From the NCBI GenBank assembly GCA_036426205.1, contig WSYH01001927.1:37624-101623 (forward strand): DNA of 64,000 bases, written 5' to 3'. The DNA comes from Ascaphus truei. Taxonomy: Eukaryota; Chordata; Amphibia; Anura; Ascaphidae. The notes beneath the pieces were generated by a model that was given only the letters and a program-made list of their open reading frames with translations, made no database searches and was not told the DNA's origin. Shown piece after piece: positions 1-10,710 of the stretch. The translations under genes were made by a program, and so were the position numbers. Position 1 is the stretch's first letter, and each line of letters starts with the position of its first letter.

Positions 1-140
1 TGTGCTGAAGCAGGCTCTTCAACTGAGCCACCTGTGCTGAAAAAGGCTCTTTGACTAAGGCACTGATTGAGCCATATGTGCTGAAGCAGGGATATCCTTA
101 AAACCTGGCCCGTTGGGAGGGCCTTGAGGACTGGAGTTGA
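1..140. repeat. degenerate tandem repeat and interspersed-repeat tail
   Basis: The motif TGTGCTGAA recurs at about 1, 31 and 78, each time followed by a variant of AGCAGG, and 'TGAGCCA' recurs beside it, giving about three degenerate units of 30-47 bp. The sequence then runs into a non-coding stretch (about 100-160) that looks like the 3' end of an interspersed repeat. Family not recognised. Positions 160-265 show nothing further. Confidence 0.45.
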
Positions 141-265
141 GAACCCCTGGTTTACAGTGTTCCTCAGAAGGATGCCAACCAATGTAATCATATGGAAAAA
201 ACACCTCCCCACCCCATCTAATTACTCTTCTCTCCAATGGCATAGGACCTGCCGTGAAGTGCAGC

Positions 266-1063
266 TGTAAGGAATCCGCTCCGCGGTTTACTGGTTGCCT
301 TACCTTGCAGACCGGTGCAGTTCTGGAACAGCTCTCCTGATGTTTGCTGCAGCCTGGATTCACTCACCAAAGCAATACACACTCCCTCTGGTATCTACTG
401 CAGCTGTGCAGCCTATCACTGCAACCTAGAATTGCATTCACTCATTGGAGCAGTACCTTCACACCCCCGCCGGGGATTGGCCCGCTGGCCTTTAAGTACT
501 GCTTTCCCACAATGCTCCCTACCGAGCATAGTCCTTACCGGATGTCACAACCTGTTCTGCCACAAGCTCCCGCTTGTTCTCCCGTGCTGAAGCGGAGGTT
601 CCGCCCTGCGTCCTTCAGCTTCCTGTTCTCCTGTGCTGTAGCAGTGGTTTCGTCCCTGCGTCCTTCAGTCTCCTGGATTCCTGCACTGAAGCAGAGGTTT
701 CGTCCCTGCGTCCTTCAGCCTCCTGGATTCCTGGCGGTGTGTAATCTGGTCAGTCTTCCACCTCCTGTGACCAGTGCCATGGTCGCCGCATGCGCAGAGG
801 CCTCCCCCGCGCTCCTAAGCTGAAGCGGGGCTTTCCTGACTCCCTGTTGCCGAACTCCTGCGTGGACAATGTTTATTCTGACGTCTCCTGTCCTGACCCT
901 GGCTTGTACAACGACGATGCTGTCTTCTCCAATCCTGATTCTGCTACATATGACTACGAACTGCGCAATCCGGATCAGCCTGCGCGGTCTAAGGTCGGTG
1001 CTTTTACAACCCCACCTCAGCCTCGCGGTCCGACCCTGGTTTGTGGCGAGCACAACCGTGACA
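266..1063 (+). repeat. 5' LTR (798 bp)
   Basis: Near-identical to 4235-5265 over its length. It lacks about 45 bp of the internal tandem repeat and about 165 bp (3' LTR positions near 4765-4927) that the 3' LTR has. A CCTTTAAGTA element near 489 is a plausible TATA-like box. It ends TGACA at 1063. Confidence 0.85.
587..735 (+). repeat. tandem repeats inside the 5' LTR
   Basis: Three or four diverged units of about 40-50 bp, each built on 'GCTGAAGCGGAGGTT' variants followed by 'CTGCGTCCTTCAG'. The matching block in the 3' LTR (about 4555-4800) has at least one more unit, so the array expanded or contracted after the LTRs diverged. Confidence 0.75.
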
Positions 1064-1065
1064 GT

Positions 1066-1875
1066 ATGCTCGGCCACACAAACTCGGACCGCGCTGAGGT
1101 GTGGGTTGGTAAGTTTTTTCCTAAAAACCTGTCCCGGTCTGTAGACCAGTCCCAGTTTGAGAATGATTATTTGTGCGATATAATACCCCTGATGGAAGAT
1201 CCGTTTATGTCGGAGGGCTTAACTCCCTTGCAAAAGAAATGCCGTAATGATCTGGTTTGTAAGGCTTTCTGCCTCAGAGACTTAAAACAGTATCTGGCCA
1301 GTGTTCTGGCCAGTGAAAACAGTGTTTTCTCCCCTGATTTCCCTTTAACTGGGGATAAGGTGAGTCCTGTGGAACTGGTCAACGCCTGTAGTACACTCAA
1401 TGCCCTGGCTTTATCATTGGACATTCCTGTAGTACTCCCGGACCCTTCCGTCATGATGGCTCTCGCTCACGACACGCTGCATGTACTTTCCTTGGCATTG
1501 GACGGTTACTTGTTAAAACAGGATCGCCCCCTGGCCGCTAACGCCGTCCTCTGGCGGTTTTCCTCTGCTGCCAGTCCTGTCGCTAAACCGGGGGACGTAT
1601 CTCCCTCTCCGGGGGATGACCAAACGGACCCATTAACAATATCTCCTAACGTAGTAACTACCACAGTCCCTAGCTCTGATTGTGTGCCCGGGTTCCCTGA
1701 CACTAATGATATGTCTACGTTAACCCCTGCCGATCAGTCCTGTGAGGTTCCCCTGGAGAATACATATGTTTCACTAATCAACACTAAGGTTCTACTATCA
1801 GAGAATAAGTCCCTTAGTTCCCCTATTTCTAACTCCGAATCTGTCACTCCAGGTCTTGAGGGTTTCCAGCTTTAA
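1066..1875 (+). CDS. internal ORF1 of the pol-less LTR element, function unknown
   Basis: The open frame extends back into the LTR to 790, but the ATG at 1066 lies two bases past the LTR end and is the more natural start for an internal protein (about 270 residues). The product has a mixed N-terminal half with Leu-rich stretches and a Ser/Pro/Thr-rich C-terminal half. Its position is that of gag, but I see no capsid-like conserved block, no CCHC knuckle and no protease motif. The next frame (1962-4559) is shifted relative to this one, so the two may be one ancestral ORF broken by an indel, or two separate ORFs. Function is not assigned. Confidence 0.5.
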   Translation: MLGHTNSDRAEVWVGKFFPKNLSRSVDQSQFENDYLCDIIPLMEDPFMSEGLTPLQKKCRNDLVCKAFCLRDLKQYLASVLASENSVFSPDFPLTGDKVSPVELVNACSTLNALALSLDIPVVLPDPSVMMALAHDTLHVLSLALDGYLLKQDRPLAANAVLWRFSSAASPVAKPGDVSPSPGDDQTDPLTISPNVVTTTVPSSDCVPGFPDTNDMSTLTPADQSCEVPLENTYVSLINTKVLLSENKSLSSPISNSESVTPGLEGFQL

Positions 1876-1961
1876 TCGCTGCTAGGCAGTCCTGTGCGCT
1901 TTCCCCGTCAGAGAAAGAATCCCTAAGTTCTGTTCCCAGGGTCATTTCTGTATTAACCCCT

Positions 1962-4559
1962 GTGGGGCAGCTCTCTGAGTTTCCTTTGGTAAATCCCTGT
2001 TCTCTGTCAGCCATGGTCACGCCCCTAGCTCCAGAGGAGAGATTCCTGGTCTCTCCTAATACAGAGAGAAGATTACCTATGTTTTACTCTCAGGCATTGT
2101 CTGCATTAACCCCTGTAAATTCTTGCTGCCTCCAAGTTAATGCCTTCGTTTTAGCCTCAGAGAATGAGTCCACAAGTCAGACAGCAGAGGTTGCATTGAG
2201 GGATTCCCATAACCGTACGGAGTCCTTAGATATTCTTTGCTATAAATCCCCTCCTTCAGCTCAAGTTTCCGCAGTTTCGCCTCCAGAGACTTCGGCTAAA
2301 GTTCTGGTTCCTGATAAATGTATTCAGGAGTCAGGTTTTTCCCTAAGCTTGGTCGCAGAGTTCCTTCTCCCGGGTATTTCACTGAACCAGCCTGTCGCCC
2401 ACATAGCGGTGATCCCTGCTTCAGCGCATAGTTCCCACATTATGGAGTCTGCAATAATTTCTGGTTTCCCAGACATTCCTTACCAAATACCTACTTCAGA
2501 GACCAGTACAGTTATGATTAATCCCTGTGTACTGTCTAAGTTCTCCTCCTCTTTAAGCTTAGGGTTAAAAGCATACAGTAGTCTGTATGTCCCTCCTGGG
2601 GTTCATATTGTGTTCCCAGGAATGTTTGCTGACGCACGGTTTTCTCCCAAAAGTGACGCTTTTTCATATAGATTAGTAAAAAGCCTGCACACTGTTTCCC
2701 TTTTTGCTGAATTGTGTCTTACTAGTTTTGAGACTCTGAGAGATAATGATTCTTCTTCTGATTCTGAAGCTCTTCCTACAATGAGTATCCTGACTGGGGG
2801 TCCCCCTGATTTCTCTGTCCAGGCTAATTCTCCAGGGATCAGCATATCTGTGGTCACTCCCTTAGTACTGTCTGAGGTCACCATGTATATATTACAAGTC
2901 CTGGGCTTTAAATCTGAGCTATTTAGCTGTCCTGCCTTTGCTGAAACCCAGTCCCTCACTACTGTGTCTAAATATGCCCCAGCAAACATGGGGTTACTCT
3001 GGAAAGAAATTAAAGCTCCTGTCTTAAAGGGTATTTTTTCTCACATGTCCAGCAAATCTAGAACCTCAGTAATTGTTTCTAAGTCACTTATCAATACATC
3101 TGATTTTTTCTCTAATCAAACCCAGACACCCTCACTATCGGTTAGGAGTCCTGTGATCAGAGATTTTGCACTAGAAAACACACCTATTCATGTTTTTGTC
3201 AGGTTAGGTACCCCTGTGGTTAGGGCCATTGAAGTTTCGGAAAAGACTCCTTGTACTCCTAAGGTGCCTGTCATTAAGAGTTTTCATAGTTCATACTTGC
3301 TGCTTGTTGATTCTCAGGTCCCTGTCACTGAGGTACAGACTTCAGCTTCTGATGTTAGCTTCCCTCCCACCACTACCCTGGCTCTGCCTTTTTCTCAAGC
3401 TACTGATATGAAAATCCCAAGGTCTATTCCTGATTCACTGACAATACTATCTTCCAATGAAGATTTCCCAGTATTGGAGAGCCCTACTGTTGTTTGCTTC
3501 TCTGCTCCTGCTAAACCATGGTTTTGTCCCTCGGAATTTTCGGTTGCCCCTGTTATTTCCTCTCAGTTGGAAATACTCTGTACGTATCCCAAGATTTCGG
3601 TCCCTATGCCTGGTTTACTGCTTGCCTTGTCACCTTCCATACCAATACCGGGAGATGCTTCCAACCAGCCTATACCCTTACTAACCATTACCTGGGAGCC
3701 TTCTAGAGGAAAAATTCCTCGCAAATTCCAACATGCAGTGGTCAGTCAAGACTTTTTCTGTTACAAAGTTCCTCCTGGTGTATTCGATCAACTATCAGGG
3801 CCGCCTATCCTAGATTCCGGTTCCTTTATTAAAGACTGGGCTTTCAGTGGGGGTTCTTCTGCCGTTTCTGCTCTGGAACTCTCTGGTTCTTCACAGCCCT
3901 GGATTTCCAAGACATTTTGCGAGGCGAGCCATGTACCAAGGATGTTTCTTCCATCAATCTCATATCCTAGAACTGTACTCACCAAAGAACTGCTCGTTTA
4001 CGGATGCTCTTTCCACCTAAAGAATTTTAGGAACAACTCAATGTCCCCAAGACCTATGGATGGTCCTGTCTGGCCGCAGTTCTCACCGGGGGGTGGGGGT
4101 ACATTAAAGACTAACCACGAGTCTCTGGACCACGACTCTAACCCCAATCCTAGACGGTTCAGCAACAATTCCCGGTCCTCCAACTCTATGAGTGCTCATG
4201 TTCGCCCGGAGGTCTCGCGTGAAGGGGGGGGTACTGTAAGGAATCCGCTCAGTGGTTTACTGGTTGCCTTACCTTGCAGACCGGTGCAGTTCTGGAACAG
4301 CTCTCCTGATGTTTGCTGCAGCCTGGATTCACTCACCAAAGCAATACACACTCCCTCTGGTATCTACTGCAGCTGTGCAGGCTATCACTGCAACCTAGAA
4401 TTGCATTCACTCATTGGAGCAGTACCTTCACACCCCCGCCGGGGATTGGCCCGCTGGCCTTTAAGTACTGCTTTCCCACAATGCTCCCTGCCGAGCATAG
4501 TCCTTACCAGATGTCACAACCTGTTCTGCCACAAGCTCCCGCTTGTTCTCCCGTGCTGA
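1962..4559 (+). CDS. long Ser/Pro/Val-rich ORF2 of the LTR element, function unknown
   Basis: An uninterrupted frame of 865 codons that runs through most of the internal region and into the 3' LTR; residues after about 758 are LTR-encoded and probably not functional. Composition is rich in Ser, Pro, Val, Leu and Thr with recurring short phrases such as 'VVTPLVLSE' and 'LTPV', like a low-complexity secreted or structural protein. No transmembrane block, zinc knuckle, DTG, YXDD or DDE integrase pattern was found. Survival of such a long frame in a non-autonomous element is odd: either it is under selection, or it is a lucky consequence of stop-poor C/T-rich composition. Possible identities: a captured host sequence, an env-like ORF, or non-coding filler. 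Confidence 0.45.
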   Translation: MGQLSEFPLVNPCSLSAMVTPLAPEERFLVSPNTERRLPMFYSQALSALTPVNSCCLQVNAFVLASENESTSQTAEVALRDSHNRTESLDILCYKSPPSAQVSAVSPPETSAKVLVPDKCIQESGFSLSLVAEFLLPGISLNQPVAHIAVIPASAHSSHIMESAIISGFPDIPYQIPTSETSTVMINPCVLSKFSSSLSLGLKAYSSLYVPPGVHIVFPGMFADARFSPKSDAFSYRLVKSLHTVSLFAELCLTSFETLRDNDSSSDSEALPTMSILTGGPPDFSVQANSPGISISVVTPLVLSEVTMYILQVLGFKSELFSCPAFAETQSLTTVSKYAPANMGLLWKEIKAPVLKGIFSHMSSKSRTSVIVSKSLINTSDFFSNQTQTPSLSVRSPVIRDFALENTPIHVFVRLGTPVVRAIEVSEKTPCTPKVPVIKSFHSSYLLLVDSQVPVTEVQTSASDVSFPPTTTLALPFSQATDMKIPRSIPDSLTILSSNEDFPVLESPTVVCFSAPAKPWFCPSEFSVAPVISSQLEILCTYPKISVPMPGLLLALSPSIPIPGDASNQPIPLLTITWEPSRGKIPRKFQHAVVSQDFFCYKVPPGVFDQLSGPPILDSGSFIKDWAFSGGSSAVSALELSGSSQPWISKTFCEASHVPRMFLPSISYPRTVLTKELLVYGCSFHLKNFRNNSMSPRPMDGPVWPQFSPGGGGTLKTNHESLDHDSNPNPRRFSNNSRSSNSMSAHVRPEVSREGGGTVRNPLSGLLVALPCRPVQFWNSSPDVCCSLDSLTKAIHTPSGIYCSCAGYHCNLELHSLIGAVPSHPRRGLARWPLSTAFPQCSLPSIVLTRCHNLFCHKLPLVLPC
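4080..4102 (+). other. second internal G-rich tract ending GGGGGTAC
   Basis: A G-rich run ending GGGGGTAC resembles the true polypurine tract at 4221-4234, about 130 bp downstream. It may be a duplicated or relict polypurine tract. Composition only. Confidence 0.3.
4221..4234 (+). other. polypurine tract for plus-strand priming
   Basis: GAAGGGGGGGGTAC lies immediately before the TGTAAGG start of the 3' LTR, the standard position and composition for a Ty3/gypsy polypurine tract. Confidence 0.75.
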
Positions 4560-5265
4560 AGCGGAGGTTCCGCCCTGCGTCCTTCAGCTTCCCTCAAGCT
4601 CCCGCTTGTTCTCCTGTGCTGAAGCGGAGGTTCCGTCCTGCGTCCTTCAGCTTCCTGTTCTCCTGTGCTGTAGCAGTGGTTTCGTCCCTGCGTCCTTCAG
4701 TCTCCTGGATTCCTGCACTGAAGCAGAGGTTTCGTCCCTGCGTCCTTCAGCCTCCTGGATTCCTGCACTGAAGCGGAGGTTTCCCTCTGTATCTTCAGCT
4801 TCCTGGTTCCTGGGGCCTACTCTTTCCCTAATCTAGAGAGGCCGTGTCCTGGTTCCTGCGCTGAAACAGAGGATTCCCCAGCCCGCTCAGGACTCTTGCG
4901 CTGTGCACTGGTTTACCCGTGCAGCTAGGCGGTGTGTAATCTGGTCAGTCTTCCACCTCCTGTGACCAGTACCATGGGCCATGGTCGCCGCATGCGCAGA
5001 GGCCTCCCCTGCGCTCCTAAGCTGAAGCGGGGCTTTCCTGACTCCCTGTTGCCGAACTCCTGCGTGGACAATGTTTATTCTGACGTCTCCTGTCCTGACC
5101 CTGGCTTGTACAACGACGATGCTGTCTTCTCCAATCCTGATTCTGCTACATATGACTACGAACTGCGCAATCCGGATCAGCCTGCGCGGTCTAAGGTCGG
5201 TGCTTTTACAACCCCACCTCAGCCTCACGGTCCGACCCTGGTTTGTGGCGAGCACAACCGTGACA
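4235..5265 (+). repeat. 3' LTR (1,031 bp)
   Basis: Matches 266-1063 with extra tandem units (about 4555-4800) and a segment near 4765-4927 absent from the 5' LTR. It ends ACCGTGACA at 5265. ORFs predicted here are fragments of LTR sequence. Confidence 0.85.
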
Positions 5266-6425
5266 AGACCTCCTGCTAGCACGCGACCTGCATACGGGAC
5301 AAGGGTTAATACTGTCGCTCGCAAGCGTACCCACTCTTCACCCACTCAGGGGTCCCTCAAATGGGTTGTATCTCTCCTCAAACCGTCCCAATATACCACC
5401 GCCTCGAAAAGCACACAAGTGAGCACATGACTTTAGATATACAACCAGGGTTAATACACAAATGCTTCTCTAGCAACCCCCCTTTCTCCTCTGCAAGGAA
5501 CCAGCGAGTTAGCATTAACCCCCTACTCAATTGCACATCATAACCATCCACTGCCACCACCTGAGGTTATGCAGATATGATAAAAGATCTTAGACTAAAA
5601 TATCCGCCAGGGCCTCAGGTCCCTGTTTATTATAGGAAAAACTATGCACTCTAACATACAATCAGTTGTAGTAACATGTGCCTGAATTTAGCAAGTTATT
5701 CTCTCCAGCGTGCACAAAGTTCATTCAGAGCCCAAAGCATTACTTATTAAATGGTTTAATATATATAAAAATACAGTGCTTGAATTACAGAAAAGGTATT
5801 ACAAAATAAACATACAATTACAATTAAAGGCAGAGCAGCTTCTTAAAATAAAAGGGGTAAAACAGAAAATCCTATACAGTACATTACCACATGCTATGGA
5901 TTTTTCCCAGAGAGGCACTGGTTCAGAAGATGAGGTCTGCTATGCTTTCCAAGCATGCCCCTGGACAGATCTGACTTGAAACAATCTCCCCCAGACTTAG
6001 ATACAATACTTTCTTATGATGGTGCCTTAAGCCTACCCCTTTCTACAGAATACTTTGAAGCTGCTCTTCTTTGATTAAAACAATTGACACCTTGAGTGGG
6101 CTATCCAGGATGGACCCCCGCCCCAAGTAAGTTCCTTTGAAATTCAGAGCAGACAAACAGTCCTGACCAGTTTCAAAGCCAGCATTTGGTATTTTGTTAC
6201 ACAAGTGTAGCTCATTAACCCCTCAAGCACCAAAGGGATTAAAAATACCCAATATCTCATGACATTATCATGACAGAAACCAAAAAGGGCCTCTAAGTTA
6301 GAGAGTCCAGTGTTTATTACTACATTCAGTCCACAGGCACATGATATCAGATTGATCCTAGAGAAAAACTCTAACATCTTGTGCCTGGACCACATTCTTA
6401 GGCAGGACATACCACCAACCCCCTA
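5266..6425. other. unassigned, probably repeat-derived
   Basis: No convincing ORF. 5540-5980 is A/T-richer with poly-A-like runs, and the short frame at 5710-5979 has no recognisable domain. 6000-6420 holds stop-rich sequence that may be the upstream part of the PLE that follows. Nothing else seen. Confidence 0.3.
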
Positions 6426-6955
6426 AAATTGTATTTAGAAAGGCTAAAACCATCTCAAACACCCTATCACCCAGTCTGTTCGTATCAGACACGAATAAGG
6501 TTAAGCAACTAACTATGGGGTCATATAGATGTGGCTCGTGTAAAATCTGTAATTTGATACTCCCATCTAAGACTTTTACAAGTACTAAAGAAGATTTTCA
6601 TATACGGAGCTTTAGTAACTGTAAATCCTCATATGTTATTTACCTCCTTAACTGCAGCTGTGGCAAGCAGTACGTAGGAAGGACTACAAGAAGTCTGAAG
6701 ATACGTGTGATGGAACATGTTGGACTTATTAAGAATAAGGATACTATACATCCGGTCCCATTACACTGTAACCATTTCCCCAGGGGAGATAGTAGATTTT
6801 TGAAGGTCTGTGGAATTGAATACATCCCTGTACATATAAGAGGGGGTAATCGTTTTAGGAGATTGGATCAGAGGGAGGCCTACTGGATCTTTATGTTAAG
6901 AACTATGGTTCCCCAAGGCCTCAAAACGGATTGGGACCTGGGACATTTTCTTTGA
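6426..6955 (+). pseudogene. Penelope-like element, C-terminal GIY-YIG endonuclease (5'-truncated)
   Basis: The frame can be read from about 6426, upstream of the Met at 6515. It begins with the PLE linker pattern 'FRKAKTISNTL', then a Cys-rich motif CGSCKIC, and then the GIY-YIG nuclease: 'YVIYLLNC' and 'QYVGRTTRSLKIR' carry the two signature tyrosine stretches and the catalytic-type Arg, with 'HCNHFPRG' and 'REAYWI' downstream. In Penelope-like retroelements this nuclease follows the reverse transcriptase and nicks the target for primed reverse transcription. The RT is missing here, so this is a truncated copy. The ORF itself has no stops, suggesting moderate age. Downstream lies a PLE-type tail with a degenerate hammerhead at about 7695. 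Confidence 0.85.
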
Positions 6956-7694
6956 TCCAGTGGTCCTCCCTATGCTCCTCCTGTTCTGATATTTCAATAT
7001 GCCAATATGTCCCCCTTGGTTAGATGTACTCTGCTCTCTCTGTTTTCTCTGTATGGAATTGTTATTTCGATTTTGATATAGCCTAATTATTCTTCAGACA
7101 GGTTTATGGAAGTTTTTTTACTAGAGATGGTGGCCTATTAAGGGTTTTTGACCACCATCTATTATATGGGATATATCCGATTAATTACATCCGGTAATTT
7201 ATACCCATAATATCATGTTCTCTCTCTCGTAAAGGGATAATATCAAATGGTGCTTATTGGATCGCAGGCTGTGGTACATATTCTTATGTACATACCTAAA
7301 AAGAGAATAACTAATTGAAGGTTTTCTAAGTTGTGATGCAATTTATTTTATAAATGCATCCCTTGAACATATACCAAATATACGATAGGTTTACATAGAT
7401 ATCTGTTAAGTAGCGCTAACTGATTTAGGTTTCAAACAGTATCTCTCTTGTTAATAAAATGTATTGTATTAGTGGGGATGGGAAACCATCCCTTTCCAGT
7501 GAATAACACACTGAGTTTCCTTTTACTAAGAGGTTGAGTGCACCTACCTTAAGGAAATAATTTTGTCTCTCCAATCAAGTCCCTTATTTCCAAGTGCCCC
7601 ACTCATGTTCACTAGCTGAGCGAGAAGTGCTCTTTCTTTATATAACAAGTAAAAAATATATAATTAGGCACAGTGTACTACGGGGGAATTGCCT
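6956..7694 (+). other. probable 3' untranslated tail of the PLE
   Basis: A/T-rich, stop-rich sequence between the GIY-YIG ORF and the hammerhead-like motif. No ORF or independent repeat recognised. Confidence 0.35.
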
Positions 7695-7735
7695 CCCATC
7701 TGAAGAAGCGTGGTGACACGCTAAACGCGTCATAG
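7695..7735 (+). ncRNA. degenerate hammerhead-like motif of a PLE terminal repeat
   Basis: CTGAAGA (7700-7706) stands where the hammerhead core CTGATGA would be. It is followed by a hairpin AGCGTG-GTGA-CACGCT and then TAAACGCGTC in place of GAAACGCGTC. Stem II and the ACGCGT stem III are kept, but two core positions differ from consensus and stem I is weak, so activity is unlikely. Confidence 0.5.
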
Positions 7736-8260
7736 TATACGTTGAGTCTGGCGTCATAGGAGGCGACATCCCAGCTTCGTGGAATACGGCCAGTACATGG
7801 GTGTTAAACTATCCTACTCCCCACTTTTGCTCACGGCAATTTTGTGACCTGTATACCGTCTACTAAGACAAACACTATATTAATAGCTTTTGGCTTTTGC
7901 TTTGGTCCGACGGGACCCATTAAGTGGATGTTTCAATTTCACTCTGTTGGGTTATTGTATACTCAGGTCCACCGAGACTGCGTGTGTTTTGTTTGGATGC
8001 ATTTATATCATCCCACATGTGAACTTCAAGTGGTTTACTGTCCGGCAAAAACACACTTATTTGATTATGCCATTTTAAATAGCATTATCGATTGCCTTTG
8101 CCGTCTGGAATATATGGTAATAACCTTAGAGTAAATCATATATTACTGTCTCCACATGCTAATTATGGTTATATATAGATACACCCTGTAGCAGGAATAT
8201 ATTGCAAATACTACCATAGTGTTAATACATTGCGACTACACAGCTGTTTGTGAGAATATA
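7736..8260. other. unassigned
   Basis: The small ORF at 7844-8134 shows no domain. Possibly part of the PLE terminal repeat. Nothing else supportable. Confidence 0.25.
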
Positions 8261-8261
8261 A

Positions 8262-8570
8262 TCACTACCACTGGCCACCTTAATTACTATAGCGTTTATT
8301 AACTGCTAAGGTGATTAAGGGGTTAGGGGCCATTAGATTGTATTTTTTATGTATTCTTTGTGGTAACGGAGGACATGGCCCTGAAGTATGCTGACGAGGG
8401 TGCCCTTCATAAGGGCAGGGGTTAGTAGAATGGTTTTATTTACTTTTTTTATGCTGGCTGGCTAATGTTTTGTTTAATAATGGGCAAATGATCTACTATG
8501 ATCTACTATCCATATCTGGATAATAGTTAGTTTGCACATTACTGTAATGTATGTTTTGGGGGGAGGTGTA
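8262..8570 (+). repeat. hairpin-containing repeat module (copy 1)
   Basis: Contains an imperfect palindrome 'CACCTTAATTACTATAGCG' ... 'GCTAAGGTGATTAAGGGG' (about 8276-8323), then sequence shared with 22137-22400 on the same strand and with 19600-19890 and 20220-20300 on the other: 'GGAGGACA', 'ATAATGGGCAAAT' and a second small palindrome around 'CTGGATAATAG'. No coding content. The transposon superfamily is not recognised. Confidence 0.6.
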
Positions 8571-8817
8571 TTTATTGAAATGCAGGCCATCTTTATTTTC
8601 TTTTACAACACAAATGGTACCGCAGGCCAGTGGGGACCCACGGGGCCACCCGAGGACCCCCGGACATCCATGGGGAACACCCGGGTCCTCTACCAGCCTA
8701 TGTTATCAATCGTGTGTTCAAACAAATAAATAATGGTTTTATGTGGGGCACAGGGGGCGGGTTATGTTTTGGTGCTTACTACATATTTTAATTTACATTT
8801 TATTAGTAGTGTAGATG

Positions 8818-9052
8818 AGCAGGGTGTCTCCGGAGCAGAACCGCGTTAGTTTTCAGGTCCGGGGACCCCCTGCTTCCCGAGATACAGGCCCCGTTGATAT
8901 TTTCAATGCATGTAAATGTCCCACGTCACGTGACCGGGACATTTCAATGCATAGGAGATACCACCACTCCATAACGGGGCCTGTATCTCTGGAAGCAGGG
9001 GGTCCCCGGATCTGAAAACAATGCGGTTCTGCTCCGGAGAACCCCTGCCCAG
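8818..9052. repeat. near-perfect 235-bp palindrome, CACGTG centre
   Basis: Left arm 'TCCGGAGCAGAACCGCGTT' ... 'CCCTGCTTCCCGAGATACAG' is mirrored on the right from 'CTGTATCTCTGGAAGCAGGG' to 'GCGGTTCTGCTCCGGA'. The middle is palindromic too, around CACGTCACGTG near 8930. Related palindromes lie at 18668-18928 and 18966-19345, making a family of fold-back elements. Frames predicted here are by-products. Confidence 0.85.
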
Positions 9053-9429
9053 CTACAAAAGTAATAAAATATAAAAAAAATTTTTTATTTCAGCCGAGAT
9101 TTGCGCAAAGAGAGGCGGTTCTCTCTCTCTGCAGCAGAATCAACTCGCCGGGTAAGCCCTTTTCAGAGGTCCGATCATCTCGCCATTTTGCAAATGTTGC
9201 TATCACTGGTATTTGGGGCTTTCTGCATACCATGATAACAACGCTGTCAAATCGCGAATTAAAAATCGTGGCAATTTTCTCTATCGGACTTTACTGCATG
9301 AGGTCGTTAGTGTGTTAACGCAATAGCAAACCGGATGGGGGTGAATTTTCAACTGTGCGTCCCTTTTTAGATCTATCTGATCTCCATATTTCACAATGCA
9401 CTTTCTAATGAGAGTCTACCACAGTTTTA
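9053..9429. other. unassigned sequence flanking the palindrome
   Basis: Contains CTCTCTCTCTGCAGCAG and GGCGA/TCGCC-type words resembling 18381-18660, so it is probably the same composite repeat. No ORF. Confidence 0.3.
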
Positions 9430-10710
9430 CTTACTAACAACTATTTTCTATTTGATGCACAATTTTAGTTACAAAAATTAGGCACGGCAATGGGTACTTC
9501 TTTTGCACCATTTTATGCCAATTTATTTATGGGTTTATGGGAATTACAACACATTTATCATGACACCAATTTATTCCGTAAACATATTTTTTATAAAAGA
9601 TATATTGATGACCTGATTATGGTGTGAGAGAGAGAGATGATAATTCATTTTTCACTTTTATTCAAAATCTTAATGTTTTAAATTTACATTTCATTTATGA
9701 TCACAATATGCACCACATCAATTACTTAGATAACCCTGTACATCGACAATGATAAAACAATTCAAACTGATATTTTCAGGAAAAATCGTTCTACAAACTC
9801 CCTTCTTTGCGCTCAGAGTTGCCATCCTAGGTCTTTGATCAAAAGTATCCCCAAGGCTTAGTTTGTGAGATTGAAGAGGTTGTGTTCGGACAATGAGATA
9901 TTTATTTTACAATCACAAGAAATGACTAATAGATTATTAGCCAGAGGCAATAAAAGTAAAGATATCCATGAAGCTTTTATTCATGCTGACTCCTTAGATA
10001 GGAATGAACTTATCAAAGAGAAACCTAAACATTCAAAATATAAAACCAGATCTCACCAATATCCTGATAATGATCAGAGTTGCCCTATGTTTATAACCAC
10101 GTACAATAGACAAGCACAATCTATTCGCAATATCATACAAAAACACTGGAATACCTTATGATTGGATAAAGATATTACCACGCTGATACAAGGTGACCCA
10201 AGGTATGCTTTTAGAAAAGCAAACACACTTGCTTCACATCTTTCGCCAAGTGTATTTGTTTCAAGATCTTTACACTCCAATTTATCGGGTATTCCTAATG
10301 GTTTCTTTGCTTCTGGAAGGTGTTCCATGTGTTTATATGATAATCCCATCAAATCTATAGCATATACTGTAACAAATTTAATTATCACATTAAGAATTTT
10401 ATAAATTGTCTCACTAGTTTTGTGATATATCTTTTACAATGTGGCGTTCATAACAATATATAGGCCACACTGTAAGACCTTTAAGGTCTTGATTATTAGA
10501 GCATGTATGGCTTATAAAAAAAGAAGGATTTATCACATCCAGTGGCCCTTCATTTCTTGTCCTGTCCCGGGGGGAACTGCTAATTTTTCATTTTCTGGGA
10601 TTGAACACATCCCATCTCACCCCAGAGTGGTGACTAAATAAGAAAGAGATGTTTTGGATATACACCATGAACACTTTGAACCCTTTTGGTATTAACATAG
10701 AATGGGAACG
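9430..10710 (+). pseudogene. decayed Penelope-like element (RT to GIY-YIG)
   Basis: Translating across several frame breaks gives the PLE RT block 'GTAMGTSFAPFYANLFMGL' (about 9480-9540), then the catalytic 'YIDDL' (about 9600). The connection region follows at 9865-10161, with 'TYNRQAQSIRNIIQKHW', then an in-frame stop, then 'RKANTLASHLSPS' (about 10210). Finally there is a ruined GIY-YIG remnant with 'YIGHTV' and 'GIEHIPSHPR' (10430-10640). Order and spacing match the better copy at 12890-16028. Multiple stops and frameshifts show an old, inactive insertion. Confidence 0.8.

Larger units (their letters stand above)
266..5265 (+). mobile_element. two-LTR gypsy-type retroelement without recognisable pol (non-autonomous)
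   Basis: A complete LTR-internal-LTR structure: 5' LTR 266-1063, internal region 1064-4234, 3' LTR 4235-5265. The LTRs start TGTAAGGAATCC and end ACCGTGACA, and a G-rich polypurine tract sits directly before the 3' LTR. The internal 3.2 kb has two long open frames, neither with a zinc knuckle, DTG protease, RT, RNase H or integrase motif. A conventional tRNA-type primer site is not evident after the 5' LTR, which is compatible with the self-priming described for some vertebrate Ty3/gypsy elements (inference). No 5-bp TSD: the left flank is GCAGC and the right AGACC, so an end has been altered or the LTRs come from recombined copies. It is presumably mobilised by a related autonomous gypsy. 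Confidence 0.8.
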
